From Bacillota bacterium (GTDB lineage: Bacteria; Bacillota; Clostridia; Lachnospirales; Lachnospiraceae): a stretch of DNA of 64,000 nt. The stretch lies in NCBI GenBank assembly GCA_023411215.1, contig JAEYOY010000021.1, forward strand, positions 1 to 64,000, written 5' to 3'. The position numbers and the translations under genes are program-made. Positions 17,473 through 27,104 of this stretch are shown one piece after another; the first letter of the stretch is position 1; every line of letters begins with the position of its first letter. The notes beneath the pieces were generated by a model. The model was not told where the DNA came from. It saw only the letters and a program-made list of their open reading frames with translations, and searched no databases.

Positions 17473-17491
17473 CAATAATTACCTCCTTGCA
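17358..17491. repeat. 134-bp duplication, copy 2 (within intact gene)
   Basis: Partner of 13302-13435; spans the ribosome site and first codons of the phosphorylase. Confidence 0.9.
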
Positions 17492-17567
17492 CAAGTTCTT
17501 CACAGATCACCTCTGTCTAGCCAATTTCAATGTCTAGTCAGAACTTCCACCTTATTCCTTCCTTTGT

Positions 17568-17753
17568 CTAGTCTCTTTCCTTCTCCCTAATCTTATTAAT
17601 CTCTTGCTTCTTACGGTTTATGTGATGTACCTTAGCTCTTGGATAATATTTATCACACTTTTGGCAGTAACCGTGATGGTTCGCCTCTCTTCCCTTGGCA
17701 CACTCACCCATTGCTTTATAATACATGCAGACAGTTTCTCTAAGCTTAGCCAT
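17568..17753 (-). CDS. Small Cys-rich protein of unknown function
   Basis: 61 residues from the ATG after AGGAGGTGTACTGT. It contains CMYYKAMGEC, then CQKCDKYYPRA, a possible zinc site (Cys4 with flanking His), and a very basic tail HHINRKKQEINKIREKE. Similar short proteins are familiar from clostridial genomes and mobile DNA, but no function is known. The spacer after it carries several GTCTAG repeats. Upstream of the M56 gene on the same strand is a 200-base gap. Confidence 0.65.
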   Translation of the reverse strand: MAKLRETVCMYYKAMGECAKGREANHHGYCQKCDKYYPRAKVHHINRKKQEINKIREKERD

Positions 17754-17920
17754 ACAGTACACCTCCTTGCTGATATCCTACCACTCATAGCAAAATATGT
17801 AAAGACTTCCATATAACTGCGATGACATAAGAAAATAAAAAACCAAAAGCACAGATTTAGGGCAGCTTTACCGGAAAAGTAAAATTTGGTTGTAGCTTTG
17901 CATCACACATGACTACAATT

Positions 17921-17945
17921 AGGCAGGGAAAGCAATAATCCCTGC
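17921..17945 (-). terminator. Hairpin after the M56 gene
   Basis: GGCAGGGA pairs perfectly with TCCCTGCC; no T-run follows on minus, so termination is uncertain. Confidence 0.4.
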
Positions 17946-17962
17946 CCATAGTAATTGAGTTT

Positions 17963-20731
17963 TCACTCCAGTTGTGACAACTTAACCAAGCTCCCATCCG
18001 GCTTTCGTATGGACACATCCGTCTGCCCATATGCCATCAAGTGTTCTTTCAGGTTCTGCATGAGCAATTCACGTCGGGTATCATCTGAATAATCCGAGTT
18101 CATTTTCTTTGCAAGGTTCGGTATTTCCTTTCCCGATACCGGCATCACACAGAGTTTTCGGATGGAGTCTCCGAAATACGCGCCGTCCGGCAAATTGGCT
18201 GAGCCGACCTCAAAATATTCCTCAAACTCCCATCCGCCACTATGCTTATCGTATCGAAATACAATCGCTCCCGGAATCACTCCTCCGCCTGTACTTTCTA
18301 AAGTTTTGCCATATAATTTATACCGTTCATAAAACACCGTCACAAATATTTTGAGTTTGCCTTCCTCCTCATATGTGCCATAGACTGTCGGTGCAGCTAC
18401 GAGGAAACCGTCATCTGACTGTGCATAATGCTGCGTTATAGCCGAGTAGATAAGTCCACCGTATTGGCCCTCCGGGTTTTCCGGCTTGAAATCAGGTAGT
18501 TTCGTTTCGCTGATAATAGAGAGCTGTTCATACCATTCCTGCGGCGATAGAGATTCGTCGGTTACATTGTTTTGGGCGCCAAGCATTTCTTTACACATTC
18601 GCATCATAATTTGCCCACGCAAACCATCGGAGTTGCCCGCTTCAAACTGGGAAATAAGGTACTCCAAGACGCCGTCCGGATATTTCATTGTAAGCTTTTC
18701 ATATTCCTCTTGATGAGCGTCTATATAATCCTGCGGATTGGATGAAGTAAGCGGTGACGACATAATGATACGCAGACCATCTTCGACTCTTTGAGATATA
18801 TCGGACATATCTTCAGTCGGCGCCGATGTTACTTCAGGTTCAACCTCCGGCCTTGTACGGTCAATGCCGATGGCTATCAGTTCATCCTTTACAATTGCCA
18901 GGCTGCCTACTGCGATTTTCGCACCATCAGAAGGACGACCATTAAACTCTGTCTGGGTGACAATCAACTGTCCGTCTTCCATTGACAATACATAGTCGTA
19001 ATACATGCGATCGGATAAGTCATATAGCTTATCATTTACGTAATCAAAAACCACCACACGCTGATCTATAATTCCCGAGCCTATACTGACTGTCGCGCAA
19101 AATTCCGGAAAACCATCATCGGTCAAGTCCGCCAGATAGACATTCCATATGGGCATCCCTTCAAAGAGCTTCTTTTTACCGCCTCCATGAGTGGCTGTAA
19201 CCTCGTATGGTGTCCACTGGAATACGGTATCTGGGTATTCAGGAAGCTCCAATTCCAAGCTGCCGTTCCAAGGCATATTATTATCCAAATAGTAGTTTAC
19301 CCACTCGCGTGTTTCGTAATTTGACAATGACTGATTAACTGTAAAAGCTGCGTCAGAACGAATGATAAACCCATATTCACACTCATTCCCACCCCAAGTA
19401 CATACAAGACGATAACCCTTTATTGTATTTCCTGGCACATAATCCCCGCTATAGGAGCTTAGTAAGGTATTAGGATTCGGCAATAAAGTAAAATCGCCCT
19501 TCCGATTCAAGATTCCAAAACGCAGATTATAGGACGTCCCCATGTTATATTTGACTTCTCCGTTCTCTCTTAAAATGTACTCTGACAACATAGCTGAATC
19601 TGGAACGTCGCCCTCCAGCTGAATTAAAATATCTTCGCCGTTCTTGATGTATGGTAATTCTCCGGTTGTTGTGCCCGACATGATTAGCTTAAAATTATCT
19701 TCACGGTCATAAATACTGCCATTCCACTTGTTCTTACCTACAATCCAGTTTATTTCATTTCCATCGTATTGTATTATGATTTTTGGAGGCTCCTTTGGCG
19801 AGGTTGACCGACTCACTGCGAAGCCCACGCTCAACACCACTACTAACGCCACGGCCACAACAATAATCCTCCGTGAGTGCTTTTTGAAATTCAATACATT
19901 TTTTATTCGTTCCTTCATCCCGCCCTCTCCGAAAGCCAGAGGACTCCCGTTTAAAATTTTGTGCCCTGCGGCCACTCGAACGAGTGACAGTGAATAAGCA
20001 TTTTTAATGTCCTCTCCCAGCTCCTTCATAACACGCTCATCACAGGACATTTCCATGTCTGCGCCCATCAGGACAAATGCCGCCCACGCAAACGGATTAA
20101 ACCAGTGCAGACATAGCACAAGATACGCGAACATTTTGACGACGTGGTCATTACGCCGGATATGCGTTCGCTCATGCAATATAATGTATCTGCTCTCCTC
20201 CTCGGAAAGCCCTGCCGGAATATAAATCTTCGGCATGAAAAGCCCAATAACAAATGGCGTTTTGAGATTGTCAGCCTCGTAGAGGTTACCCTCAAGAGGT
20301 GATGCGGCTTGAAGTCGGCGTTTTAGCAAAGCAATAGATACCAAGCTGTAAATCAACATGGCTATGACTCCGAAAAGCCAGATATAGGAACTGACAGCAA
20401 GCCAAATCTGCAACGGATTTACACTTGCGGCAGGGGTGGCTGCGGGTAATACTGAGCTGACAGCGTTGTTCACGAAGGGTATACCGCTATCAATGCGTGG
20501 AACTTCTTGCATTGCTATGTCCTGTGGAATTGGGGCAGCGTTGAATGGGAGCAAGCTATATACACTCTCCAATGTAAAAGGAGATATAAGCCGGAACCCC
20601 GCCACCGCCCATAGCGCATATGATATAATCTTCGGCGCTTTTTTGAGTGGCATCCGCACAAGTATAATTGCCAATATAACGAAACTCGCCGTCAGACTCA
20701 TATTGAGGACGGAAAGGAAAACCTTTTCCAC
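17963..20731 (-). CDS. BlaR1-like M56 membrane metallopeptidase sensor
   Basis: 922 residues. The N-terminal 310 hold four or five membrane helices and the zinc peptidase site HERTH (186-190) with a downstream Glu in ADMEMSCDERV. A helix at about 290-310 follows, then about 600 residues outside the membrane. Unlike true BlaR1, no class-D-like penicillin-binding SxxK/KTG domain is seen; the ectodomain has repeats such as DLTDDGFPEFCATV and unknown regions. In this family the peptidase cleaves the partner repressor on signal. GTG start, two bases after blaI, so translationally coupled. The signal is unknown. Confidence 0.85.
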   Translation of the reverse strand: MEKVFLSVLNMSLTASFVILAIILVRMPLKKAPKIISYALWAVAGFRLISPFTLESVYSLLPFNAAPIPQDIAMQEVPRIDSGIPFVNNAVSSVLPAATPAASVNPLQIWLAVSSYIWLFGVIAMLIYSLVSIALLKRRLQAASPLEGNLYEADNLKTPFVIGLFMPKIYIPAGLSEEESRYIILHERTHIRRNDHVVKMFAYLVLCLHWFNPFAWAAFVLMGADMEMSCDERVMKELGEDIKNAYSLSLVRVAAGHKILNGSPLAFGEGGMKERIKNVLNFKKHSRRIIVVAVALVVVLSVGFAVSRSTSPKEPPKIIIQYDGNEINWIVGKNKWNGSIYDREDNFKLIMSGTTTGELPYIKNGEDILIQLEGDVPDSAMLSEYILRENGEVKYNMGTSYNLRFGILNRKGDFTLLPNPNTLLSSYSGDYVPGNTIKGYRLVCTWGGNECEYGFIIRSDAAFTVNQSLSNYETREWVNYYLDNNMPWNGSLELELPEYPDTVFQWTPYEVTATHGGGKKKLFEGMPIWNVYLADLTDDGFPEFCATVSIGSGIIDQRVVVFDYVNDKLYDLSDRMYYDYVLSMEDGQLIVTQTEFNGRPSDGAKIAVGSLAIVKDELIAIGIDRTRPEVEPEVTSAPTEDMSDISQRVEDGLRIIMSSPLTSSNPQDYIDAHQEEYEKLTMKYPDGVLEYLISQFEAGNSDGLRGQIMMRMCKEMLGAQNNVTDESLSPQEWYEQLSIISETKLPDFKPENPEGQYGGLIYSAITQHYAQSDDGFLVAAPTVYGTYEEEGKLKIFVTVFYERYKLYGKTLESTGGGVIPGAIVFRYDKHSGGWEFEEYFEVGSANLPDGAYFGDSIRKLCVMPVSGKEIPNLAKKMNSDYSDDTRRELLMQNLKEHLMAYGQTDVSIRKPDGSLVKLSQLE

Positions 20732-20733
20732 AG

Positions 20734-21102
20734 TCAGCCCTCCTTCCTGGTGTGTTCCTTAATGAGACGTACAAGTTCTTCCGCCTGTTTGTCGGACAGT
20801 TTTTTTCCACCTATGAACGACGCAAGAAAGCGCGGCAACGAACCGCCGAACGTATCTTCAATATAGCGTCGGCTCTGACCGGCAAAAAACTCGTCGCGGC
20901 TTATAACCACTGAAACAACCGCGCCCTCGTTTTTAAAAATCCCTCGGTCGCAAAGCCGTTTCAAAATTGTGTATGTAGTGGACTTTTTCCACTTCATAAC
21001 TTCCTCCGACAACCGGACAAGCTCAGTTGAATTAATTGGCGCGTTATCCCAAATCAAATCAGCGAACTTTGATTCCGTATCAGCTAATTTATATACTGCC
21101 AT
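20734..21102 (-). CDS. blaI: BlaI/MecI-family repressor
   Basis: 122 residues: winged-helix domain (SKFADLIWDN to GIFKNEGAVVSVVISRDEF) with MKWKKSTTYTILKRLCDRG as recognition helix, and a C-terminal dimerisation helix (LARFLASFIGGKKLSDKQAEELV region). Known repressors bind TACA-type dyads and are cut by the M56 partner. Start at ATG 21102 after AAAGGGGGT. Two operator-like dyads lie 19-60 bases upstream. The symbol denotes the family, not a proven beta-lactamase link; no beta-lactamase is nearby. Confidence 0.88.
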   Translation of the reverse strand: MAVYKLADTESKFADLIWDNAPINSTELVRLSEEVMKWKKSTTYTILKRLCDRGIFKNEGAVVSVVISRDEFFAGQSRRYIEDTFGGSLPRFLASFIGGKKLSDKQAEELVRLIKEHTRKEG

Positions 21103-21120
21103 AAGAATGACCCCCTTTGC

Positions 21121-21163
21121 ACTACTATCAGTAGACCTCAAGGATAGTTTACATCAAGTAGAC
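21121..21163. promoter_or_regulatory. Two BlaI-type operators
   Basis: CTACT-ATC-AGTAG (21122-21134, as part of actactatcagtagacc) and GTTTAC-ATCAA-GTAGAC (21147-21163) are spaced dyads with the gtagacct half repeated in both. Position just upstream of blaI supports autoregulation. Confidence 0.55.
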
Positions 21164-21225
21164 CTGACAATCAAGAGTTTCTTACTCCACTCTGAATTTT
21201 TCCAATTTTGTTAAATATGCTATAG

Positions 21226-21277
21226 GAAAAAACACCGGCCACGCAGTCACCCATTCGTAACTGCATATCCGGTGTTT
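21226..21277 (-). terminator. Terminator of the chemoreceptor gene
   Basis: On minus AACACCGG and CCGGTGTT enclose an inner GCAGT/ACTGC stem; six or more Ts follow. Confidence 0.8.
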
Positions 21278-21349
21278 CATTAATTTCTTTCTTGATAGGA
21301 TATCGCTTCTTATCGATATTATTATTGTCAGTCTGTTTCCTTCATCTCA

Positions 21350-23557
21350 TTAAATCTTAAATATACTAATCGATTCCTCCAGCTTCTTTGCATCGACCGC
21401 CAGCTCCTGTGCTGCTATTCGCAGACGCTCTACCGAATCAATCTGGCTAATTGCTGTTGCACTAACCTCCTCAGAAGCTGCAGCAGTTTCCTCTGATACA
21501 GCTGAGATGCTTTGAATTGCATCCATAGTATCCTTCTTAGCAGACTCAATCTTCACAATACCTTCCGATATATTTTCCAGATTGCTAGCCAGATTGTTAA
21601 CATGATCATTGATATTATCGAACACCCGGATCGTCTTATTAAGGGCATCGGACTGAGAACCAACGATACTTTCCGCTTCTATGGCGGTATCGACCGTATC
21701 CTTCGTCTTATCTGTGATCGTTGTAACAATATTCTGAATCTGTTTTGCCGCATGCACGGATTGATCGGCAAGCTTTCGTATCTCATCGGCAACAACAGCG
21801 AAGCCTCGACCGGCTTCCCCCGCTCGTGCTGCTTCGATGGATGCATTGAGGGAAAGTAAGTTAGTCTGAGCAGCAATATCATTAATGATATTAACAAAAC
21901 CACCGATTTCCTTTGATTGTGTTTCGAATTCCTGTATCTTAACAATAACATTATGAGTGATATTCGTGGTAGCCTTCGCTTTGTTATTCAGCTCATCAAT
22001 GATTACGATACCTTCACTTGCTATCTTCTTTGTATCGTTTGCAATCTGGCCAATCTCATTGGTATTGGTATATACCTGATTGATCTGATCTGATAGGCTC
22101 GCCATCTGTAACAGACACTGCTCCGTATCACTTGCCTGTTGTACAATGCCCTGCTCTATATCATCAATGGTCCGAGATATGTCCTTTGTAGCTATGAGGA
22201 GCTTCTCGGAATTCTCAGACACGCCTCCTGCAGAGGTGCTAACCTTACCACCGATCTCCTGAACCTGTCCGATTAATTTACGCATATCTGCAAGCATGTT
22301 GCCGATTCCCTTTGCCAGATGAAGAAATTCATCCTTGCGCTTTGTATCAAAATTAGTAGTCAAATCACCGGTCGCAGCCTGATCAATACGCTTACTCAAG
22401 AATCTGATTGCGATACCGACTGCTCCAGATACAAATATTAAAATAATTGTAGCAAATAATATGGCAATCGTAACAAAGGTATTGTTCAAGGTCTTAATAC
22501 CGGATACCTGTTCAAGAATGGTTGCCTTTGGTATCAACGCACAGATTGTTGCACCAATCTCTCCAACTTTACTGTACAAGAACAGATACTCTTTATCGTT
22601 ATATTGCTGATATGAAAATCCGCTGGTTTCCTCTGCTTCTACTGCACTTTTATAATAGCTCTGCATTGCAAATATATTATCTTCGGCCCCCTTGGTTACC
22701 TCACGTCCATCCTTTGTAACTAAGGCAATGATACTTCCCTCACCAAGATTGTATTCTGTGAACATGTCAAGTATCTTCTGTTTTGACACGTCTATAATTA
22801 CATAACCATTCCTTGCATTCATAGACCGAATCAGTGAATAGGCATAATTGGAGGAATTGTAAGAGACCCTTTTATTGGACACCCTCTCGTCTAAATCACT
22901 ATGTTCTCCTACCCAGACATACTTCACCGACTTATCTTCAAAAGCTTTTACTATAGCAGTCTTACTAAAGGTTTCATAAATACTGTCCTGAGTTGCAGCC
23001 TCAGAGGAAACGGTCTTTGCTTCCTTACCAATCATATGTACGCCGGCGATAAAGGAATTCGTCTTTTTCACCAGCTGAACCTCACTTTCAACGGAACTTC
23101 GGGCATTGATATAATTTGTCTCAGCAGCCCCTTCAGGGCGATTATAATACTCCCCGATATCTGAATTCAAAAGAAGCTCACCAGACTTTTCCTGAATAAC
23201 GGTCAAACCAAAATTCAAGTAATCACTGACCGCATTGATGGTTCCCAAGGAACTGTTCTCATAATTTGTGATAATTGCCTCTTCTGATTTACGATAGGAT
23301 ATTATTCCATATATAGCTAATAGTACAATCGGTATTAATAACCCAACCAGAATTTTTAAGCGAATACTTCGAATATAACCTACGACAGTTTTCCGTATTG
23401 AAGTTTTTCTCCCCACATCTACCTTCAATCCATTGCTGTTCTCATTCATATCCTTTCTTTTAATCCAGCTCCGTCGCTCATGCCCGGTCTTTCCTGTCGT
23501 TTGCTTAGTACCCTTGGGTACCTTCCCTTTTCTTTTCCCATCTAGTACCTTACTCAT
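21350..23557 (-). CDS. Methyl-accepting chemotaxis protein
   Basis: 735 residues. Membrane helices at about 67-87 and 360-385 bracket a periplasm-side (extracytoplasmic) dCache-like sensor domain; HAMP follows (about 390-440), then the coiled-coil signalling domain with the conserved hairpin tip EIRKLADQSVHAAKQIQ and SLNASIEAARAGEAGRGF. Senses an unknown ligand and signals to CheA. A basic, flexible N-terminal tail of 65 residues is unusual; an internal Met37 with AAAGG upstream could be an alternative start, but AGGGGGT precedes the ATG at 23557. Confidence 0.93.
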   Translation of the reverse strand: MSKVLDGKRKGKVPKGTKQTTGKTGHERRSWIKRKDMNENSNGLKVDVGRKTSIRKTVVGYIRSIRLKILVGLLIPIVLLAIYGIISYRKSEEAIITNYENSSLGTINAVSDYLNFGLTVIQEKSGELLLNSDIGEYYNRPEGAAETNYINARSSVESEVQLVKKTNSFIAGVHMIGKEAKTVSSEAATQDSIYETFSKTAIVKAFEDKSVKYVWVGEHSDLDERVSNKRVSYNSSNYAYSLIRSMNARNGYVIIDVSKQKILDMFTEYNLGEGSIIALVTKDGREVTKGAEDNIFAMQSYYKSAVEAEETSGFSYQQYNDKEYLFLYSKVGEIGATICALIPKATILEQVSGIKTLNNTFVTIAILFATIILIFVSGAVGIAIRFLSKRIDQAATGDLTTNFDTKRKDEFLHLAKGIGNMLADMRKLIGQVQEIGGKVSTSAGGVSENSEKLLIATKDISRTIDDIEQGIVQQASDTEQCLLQMASLSDQINQVYTNTNEIGQIANDTKKIASEGIVIIDELNNKAKATTNITHNVIVKIQEFETQSKEIGGFVNIINDIAAQTNLLSLNASIEAARAGEAGRGFAVVADEIRKLADQSVHAAKQIQNIVTTITDKTKDTVDTAIEAESIVGSQSDALNKTIRVFDNINDHVNNLASNLENISEGIVKIESAKKDTMDAIQSISAVSEETAAASEEVSATAISQIDSVERLRIAAQELAVDAKKLEESISIFKI

Positions 23558-23617
23558 AAAAATACCCCCTATGTATTTATAATGATATAATTAGCACTGA
23601 AATTAGCTAATATATCC

Positions 23618-23626
23618 ATTATAGCA
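23618..23626 (-). promoter_or_regulatory. Extended -10 promoter of the chemoreceptor gene
   Basis: TGC-TATAAT on minus, 60 bases before the start, without a clear -35. No sigma-D motif was evident. Confidence 0.45.
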
Positions 23627-23797
23627 CATAGAGGGTGTCGAAATCTATTATATTTTATCTTTTTGTTATATATTTTAGTTTTTTGAAACGTTTTTCATCG
23701 ACATCATGAACAATTCAATTATTCCCAGTGTCAGGATTATATACAAACCATCTATTGATTATTTGTGCTTCTTAGTGCATTTTTCCTATGCCATCTT

Positions 23798-24799
23798 CTA
23801 CCAATTGTTTACTGCATGCTCAGCAAAGGATATTAATTTATCTACTTTCAGCTCGGTCCCATCATTAAGGACTACCTTACCGCTGAATTCTCCGAACATC
23901 TGATGGCAGCAATTATTTACCCACAAAAGCTTCGTTCTCGTGGTACGGTCATAGCTTGGGGTCAATGTAAGTGTAAGCCTTCCCTCCGTGTCATGGATAT
24001 GCCAAGGCCGCATATAGTCAGAACTCCGTTCAAATACTACTTCCCCCAGCTTATGGATGCTGTCACCATAGAATAAGATATTCTCAGTTGCACTACCGGT
24101 ATTTCCAAAACCACACCCAAGATTGAAGCCGAAGATCTTATTCTCTATGTATCCGGTGCCATTACTCCAATACCACTCATTGTGGAAGGGCCATACTCCT
24201 CTTCCCCAATCCAATAATCCAAAGGAATCCTCCGGGGAGAAACAATATTGCTTATTCCCATAGCTTACGGTTCCTTCTGCTGTCATACAGTTGATTTTAT
24301 GATTATAATAGAAGGCTTTCGGAGATTCATCAAAGGGTACATTGATTACTAAAGAATTCTGATTTTGTCTGTTCAGGGTAATATCCGCCTCAAAATCCTC
24401 CCATTTACAGTAAAGACGCCTGGTATTCCCCTTTGCAGTAAAGCAGATCTTTCCCGCTTTTTTATCATAACAGATCACATGATCCTTCTCAGTATCCTCC
24501 GGAAGATGGAGTGAACCGAAGGGTAGCACCAGCAGGGTTCCTTTCTCAGCGAGCATTTTCCCCTTCTCAAAATCGAAGAACATAATGCCCACCTGTCCGG
24601 CATAAGCAGCGTGACCAATGGTAAACTGTATGCACATTTTGTGATCCGTCACTTGATAGAAATCCCACTCTTTGATGCGAAAAGGAGATGCCTTTATGGC
24701 ATCGCGTGAATATGTAAGTATACTCTTTGTGGAATAACCGGGATTAGGTGAACCATCTGCATTAAGCACCGGCCCCGGACATGTAAATTGCTTTTGCAT
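23798..24799 (-). CDS. DUF2804 domain protein
   Basis: 333 residues, recognised from the DUF2804 pattern: N-terminal GPVLNADGSPNPGYSTKSIL, the CWGRG-like FGLLDWGRGVWPFHNEWYW and FGFNLGCGFGN segment, and the C-terminal HQMFGEFSGKV. The fold is lipocalin-like/beta-rich and the function unknown. No signal peptide. Its start overlaps the MFS stop by TAATG, so it is translationally coupled to the transporter. Confidence 0.85.
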   Translation of the reverse strand: MQKQFTCPGPVLNADGSPNPGYSTKSILTYSRDAIKASPFRIKEWDFYQVTDHKMCIQFTIGHAAYAGQVGIMFFDFEKGKMLAEKGTLLVLPFGSLHLPEDTEKDHVICYDKKAGKICFTAKGNTRRLYCKWEDFEADITLNRQNQNSLVINVPFDESPKAFYYNHKINCMTAEGTVSYGNKQYCFSPEDSFGLLDWGRGVWPFHNEWYWSNGTGYIENKIFGFNLGCGFGNTGSATENILFYGDSIHKLGEVVFERSSDYMRPWHIHDTEGRLTLTLTPSYDRTTRTKLLWVNNCCHQMFGEFSGKVVLNDGTELKVDKLISFAEHAVNNW

Positions 24800-26097
24800 T
24801 AATCTTCCCCCTTGTCCTGTCTCATTGCTTTCCTCTGCGATAAGTGCATTCCTGCCGGCAGTAACGGCAGAAATGTTAACAAAGTAAATGCTGCTGATAC
24901 CGCGAAAAGAATCTCGTTGGGAATCATCCCCTCTTCGCCATCTACCACGGCATAAATACCATAGTTCTTAATAATAAAATTAGAGATAAAAGGGCCTATG
25001 ATCATCGGAATACAGACAAAGAAAAGTTGCTTGATTCCCTCAAACTGCCCCCGCTGCTCCTCCGGATAGAGGTTCTTATACCAAGCCGTCAGTGTCTGAA
25101 GAATAATGACATATCCGGTTCCTGTAAGCAGCATCCCAAGTGCCAGGCTAATCAGTTGTGTACTGAGACTAATCATTGATAAACCTAACACATTAATCAG
25201 CAGGGCAATCGCAATTACCCTAGTATTTCTTCCTTTATCAATGAACCTTGCAGCAGGTATCGTGAGGAGAACCGCCAGGAGTAAGCTAAGTCCCTGTACC
25301 ATTCCGGTCAGGGTATAATCCATTCCCAGATAGTTTACAAAGTAAATTGTGATGTAGGGAAAATATACATTAAAACCAATGAAATAAACCATCAAGATGA
25401 TAAATACCCAGAATAGCTCTTTATTCTCCTTTACCGTTCTATAATTAAATACACTGAAAAACTGATGCCAAAAGCCCTTCGGATCCTTCTTCTCTCGAAG
25501 GTTCGGAGAATCCTTCAGCATAAACAATGAGAAAACTCCAATTACTGATACCAGACCTCCGATTATGACAAAAAATGCAAAGAAGTCCAGTTGATCAATA
25601 ATGATACCGGATACCACGGATCCAAAGATGGTTGCGAGAACCGGCATTGTCGCAAAGGCACCTCCGACTCGTCCGCGGTTATTTTCATTCGAGATATCTG
25701 TTGTCCAGGCACAAAAGCCGCTGTCATAACCCACTGAGCCAAAGAAGCTCATGATTGCATCCATCGCGACTACGAAACATCCTGCAGCAAAAACCGAATT
25801 GATTGGCAGGAATTCAGAGACTCCAAAGGTAATCGTGAAGATACCCCACAGGATATATCCGATTGCTATAAAGGGTTTACGCTTACCCCTCCTGTCCCCC
25901 ATGGTACCGATTAAGAAGGTTGCAAAGGTTGTCACTGCGGCACTTACTCCTACCATCCAGGAGATGATGTCAGGATTTGGAGCGATTTTAGCATAGATAA
26001 AGGTATTAAACCAAGCATTTTCCACGTTCCAGCACAGCTGTCCTGCCATGCCCAGAATCCAGATTAAAGCCCAATTCTTCCTGCTGATTTTCTCCAT
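24799..26097 (-). CDS. Major facilitator superfamily transporter
   Basis: 432 residues with twelve predicted helices. The A-like motif GTMGDRRGKRKPFI lies between helices 2 and 3; FIDKGRNTR in the second half. Close in style to sugar MFS proteins (GPH-like) with many aromatic residues. Substrate unknown; genes either side suggest a carbohydrate or glycoside. Fifteen bases from the preceding gene's stop. Confidence 0.9.
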   Translation of the reverse strand: MEKISRKNWALIWILGMAGQLCWNVENAWFNTFIYAKIAPNPDIISWMVGVSAAVTTFATFLIGTMGDRRGKRKPFIAIGYILWGIFTITFGVSEFLPINSVFAAGCFVVAMDAIMSFFGSVGYDSGFCAWTTDISNENNRGRVGGAFATMPVLATIFGSVVSGIIIDQLDFFAFFVIIGGLVSVIGVFSLFMLKDSPNLREKKDPKGFWHQFFSVFNYRTVKENKELFWVFIILMVYFIGFNVYFPYITIYFVNYLGMDYTLTGMVQGLSLLLAVLLTIPAARFIDKGRNTRVIAIALLINVLGLSMISLSTQLISLALGMLLTGTGYVIILQTLTAWYKNLYPEEQRGQFEGIKQLFFVCIPMIIGPFISNFIIKNYGIYAVVDGEEGMIPNEILFAVSAAFTLLTFLPLLPAGMHLSQRKAMRQDKGED

Positions 26098-26111
26098 ATA
26101 GGTTCCTCTCT

Positions 26112-26966
26112 CTACTTACCGAAGGCTGCCTGGTTATTCGCTGGGCTTTGCCTTTTCTCCAGGTCGGGCAAACGTCTTTCCAAGGCGGCAAAGGATATCT
26201 CTACATCCTCGTGAACCTCATCTGCCTGGAAGGCACCGACAGTTACCATATCACATTCACGCAAGGTATTCCATGCAAAGTTTAAGCCAACAAAGGGTGT
26301 GGTTCTTCCGGCTGCAATCGGTTTGATGGTCATAACCGGCTTCTTCGCATTATGAATAATACGAGCTACGGTTTCTACTTCGATCTGCATCAGAAAACCC
26401 ATGCAATTATATATCTGAATATAGGTCTGTACATCATAATTATTATCGTCTGAGTAGGTAATCAGCTCTGGCATATGTGCGGAAAGGCCGGGAATCAAAC
26501 CGGCATCACGGATCATTGAGGTATAATCCGGAAGGCGGTCGATAATTCCTTTGTTCTTGTTAACCAATTGCTCTACGCTGGAATGATGAAGCAAACAGAT
26601 TCTGGATCCTCTCTGCCCGCAAGCCGTGATAACCTTCTCTGCCTCCTTTCTACCCTCCTTGGTGTTGTCCACATTGATGCAGGGTGTATCTACCATAATC
26701 ATCGGTTTTCCAAGCTTTTGTTCCGTAGCCTTCACCGCATCCACAAGATTCTGACTCAGACCAAAGGGTGCCATGATGGTATCAATCCCATATTCCATAT
26801 AGGCTTCTAATATCTCACACATCTTTTCCCTGGTATCATAGCGTTTTGTAATCATTCGATCAGCTGCAGCTCCGGTATGACTCCATCCCAGAATCCAGTT
26901 CGTTCCGATAATCATACGGGAAAGCGAAACACCCTCAACCTGTGTTCTTGGAAACAACTTGCTCAT
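26112..26966 (-). CDS. Predicted TIM-barrel protein, aldo/keto-reductase-like, unknown function
   Basis: 284 residues from ATG 26966 (AGGGTTATAATT upstream); an alternative ATG lies at 26999. SRMIIGTNWILGWSHTG, YGIDTIMAPFG, KPVMTIKPIAAGRTTPF and CDMVTVGAFQADEV match the order of strand/loop motifs in TIM-barrel oxidoreductases, and the KPxxAGR segment resembles aldo/keto-reductase-like clostridial proteins. No catalytic tetrad was confirmed. First gene of an operon with the MFS transporter and DUF2804 protein. Confidence 0.65.
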   Translation of the reverse strand: MSKLFPRTQVEGVSLSRMIIGTNWILGWSHTGAAADRMITKRYDTREKMCEILEAYMEYGIDTIMAPFGLSQNLVDAVKATEQKLGKPMIMVDTPCINVDNTKEGRKEAEKVITACGQRGSRICLLHHSSVEQLVNKNKGIIDRLPDYTSMIRDAGLIPGLSAHMPELITYSDDNNYDVQTYIQIYNCMGFLMQIEVETVARIIHNAKKPVMTIKPIAAGRTTPFVGLNFAWNTLRECDMVTVGAFQADEVHEDVEISFAALERRLPDLEKRQSPANNQAAFGK

Positions 26967-27006
26967 AATTATAACCCTGCCTTTCTTCATAGCCTGCAAA
27001 CTTTAT

Positions 27007-27031
27007 GTGAGAAAATCTCTGATTTTCTCAC
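27007..27031. other. Perfect 11-bp hairpin in the TIM-barrel operon leader
   Basis: GTGAGAAAATC and GATTTTCTCAC flank TCT. No T-run on either side. It sits about 40 bases before the operon start. Confidence 0.6.
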
Positions 27032-27046
27032 TCTGCAGAGCACAAT

Positions 27047-27084
27047 ATTCACGAAGTGAATTGTAAACAATTCACTTCGTGAAT
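27047..27084. other. Perfect 17-bp inverted repeat
   Basis: ATTCACGAAGTGAATTG and its complement (27068-27084) flank TAAA. Very stable cruciform or hairpin in the same leader; the half-site GAATTG/TTCAC is nearly symmetric itself. Confidence 0.75.
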
Positions 27085-27104
27085 AATCTTGATTTTTCAC
27101 ACTA

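Noticed and set aside
17496..17567. GTCTAG repeats considered as a CRISPR-like array
   Set aside because: Only three six-base matches, irregular spacing.
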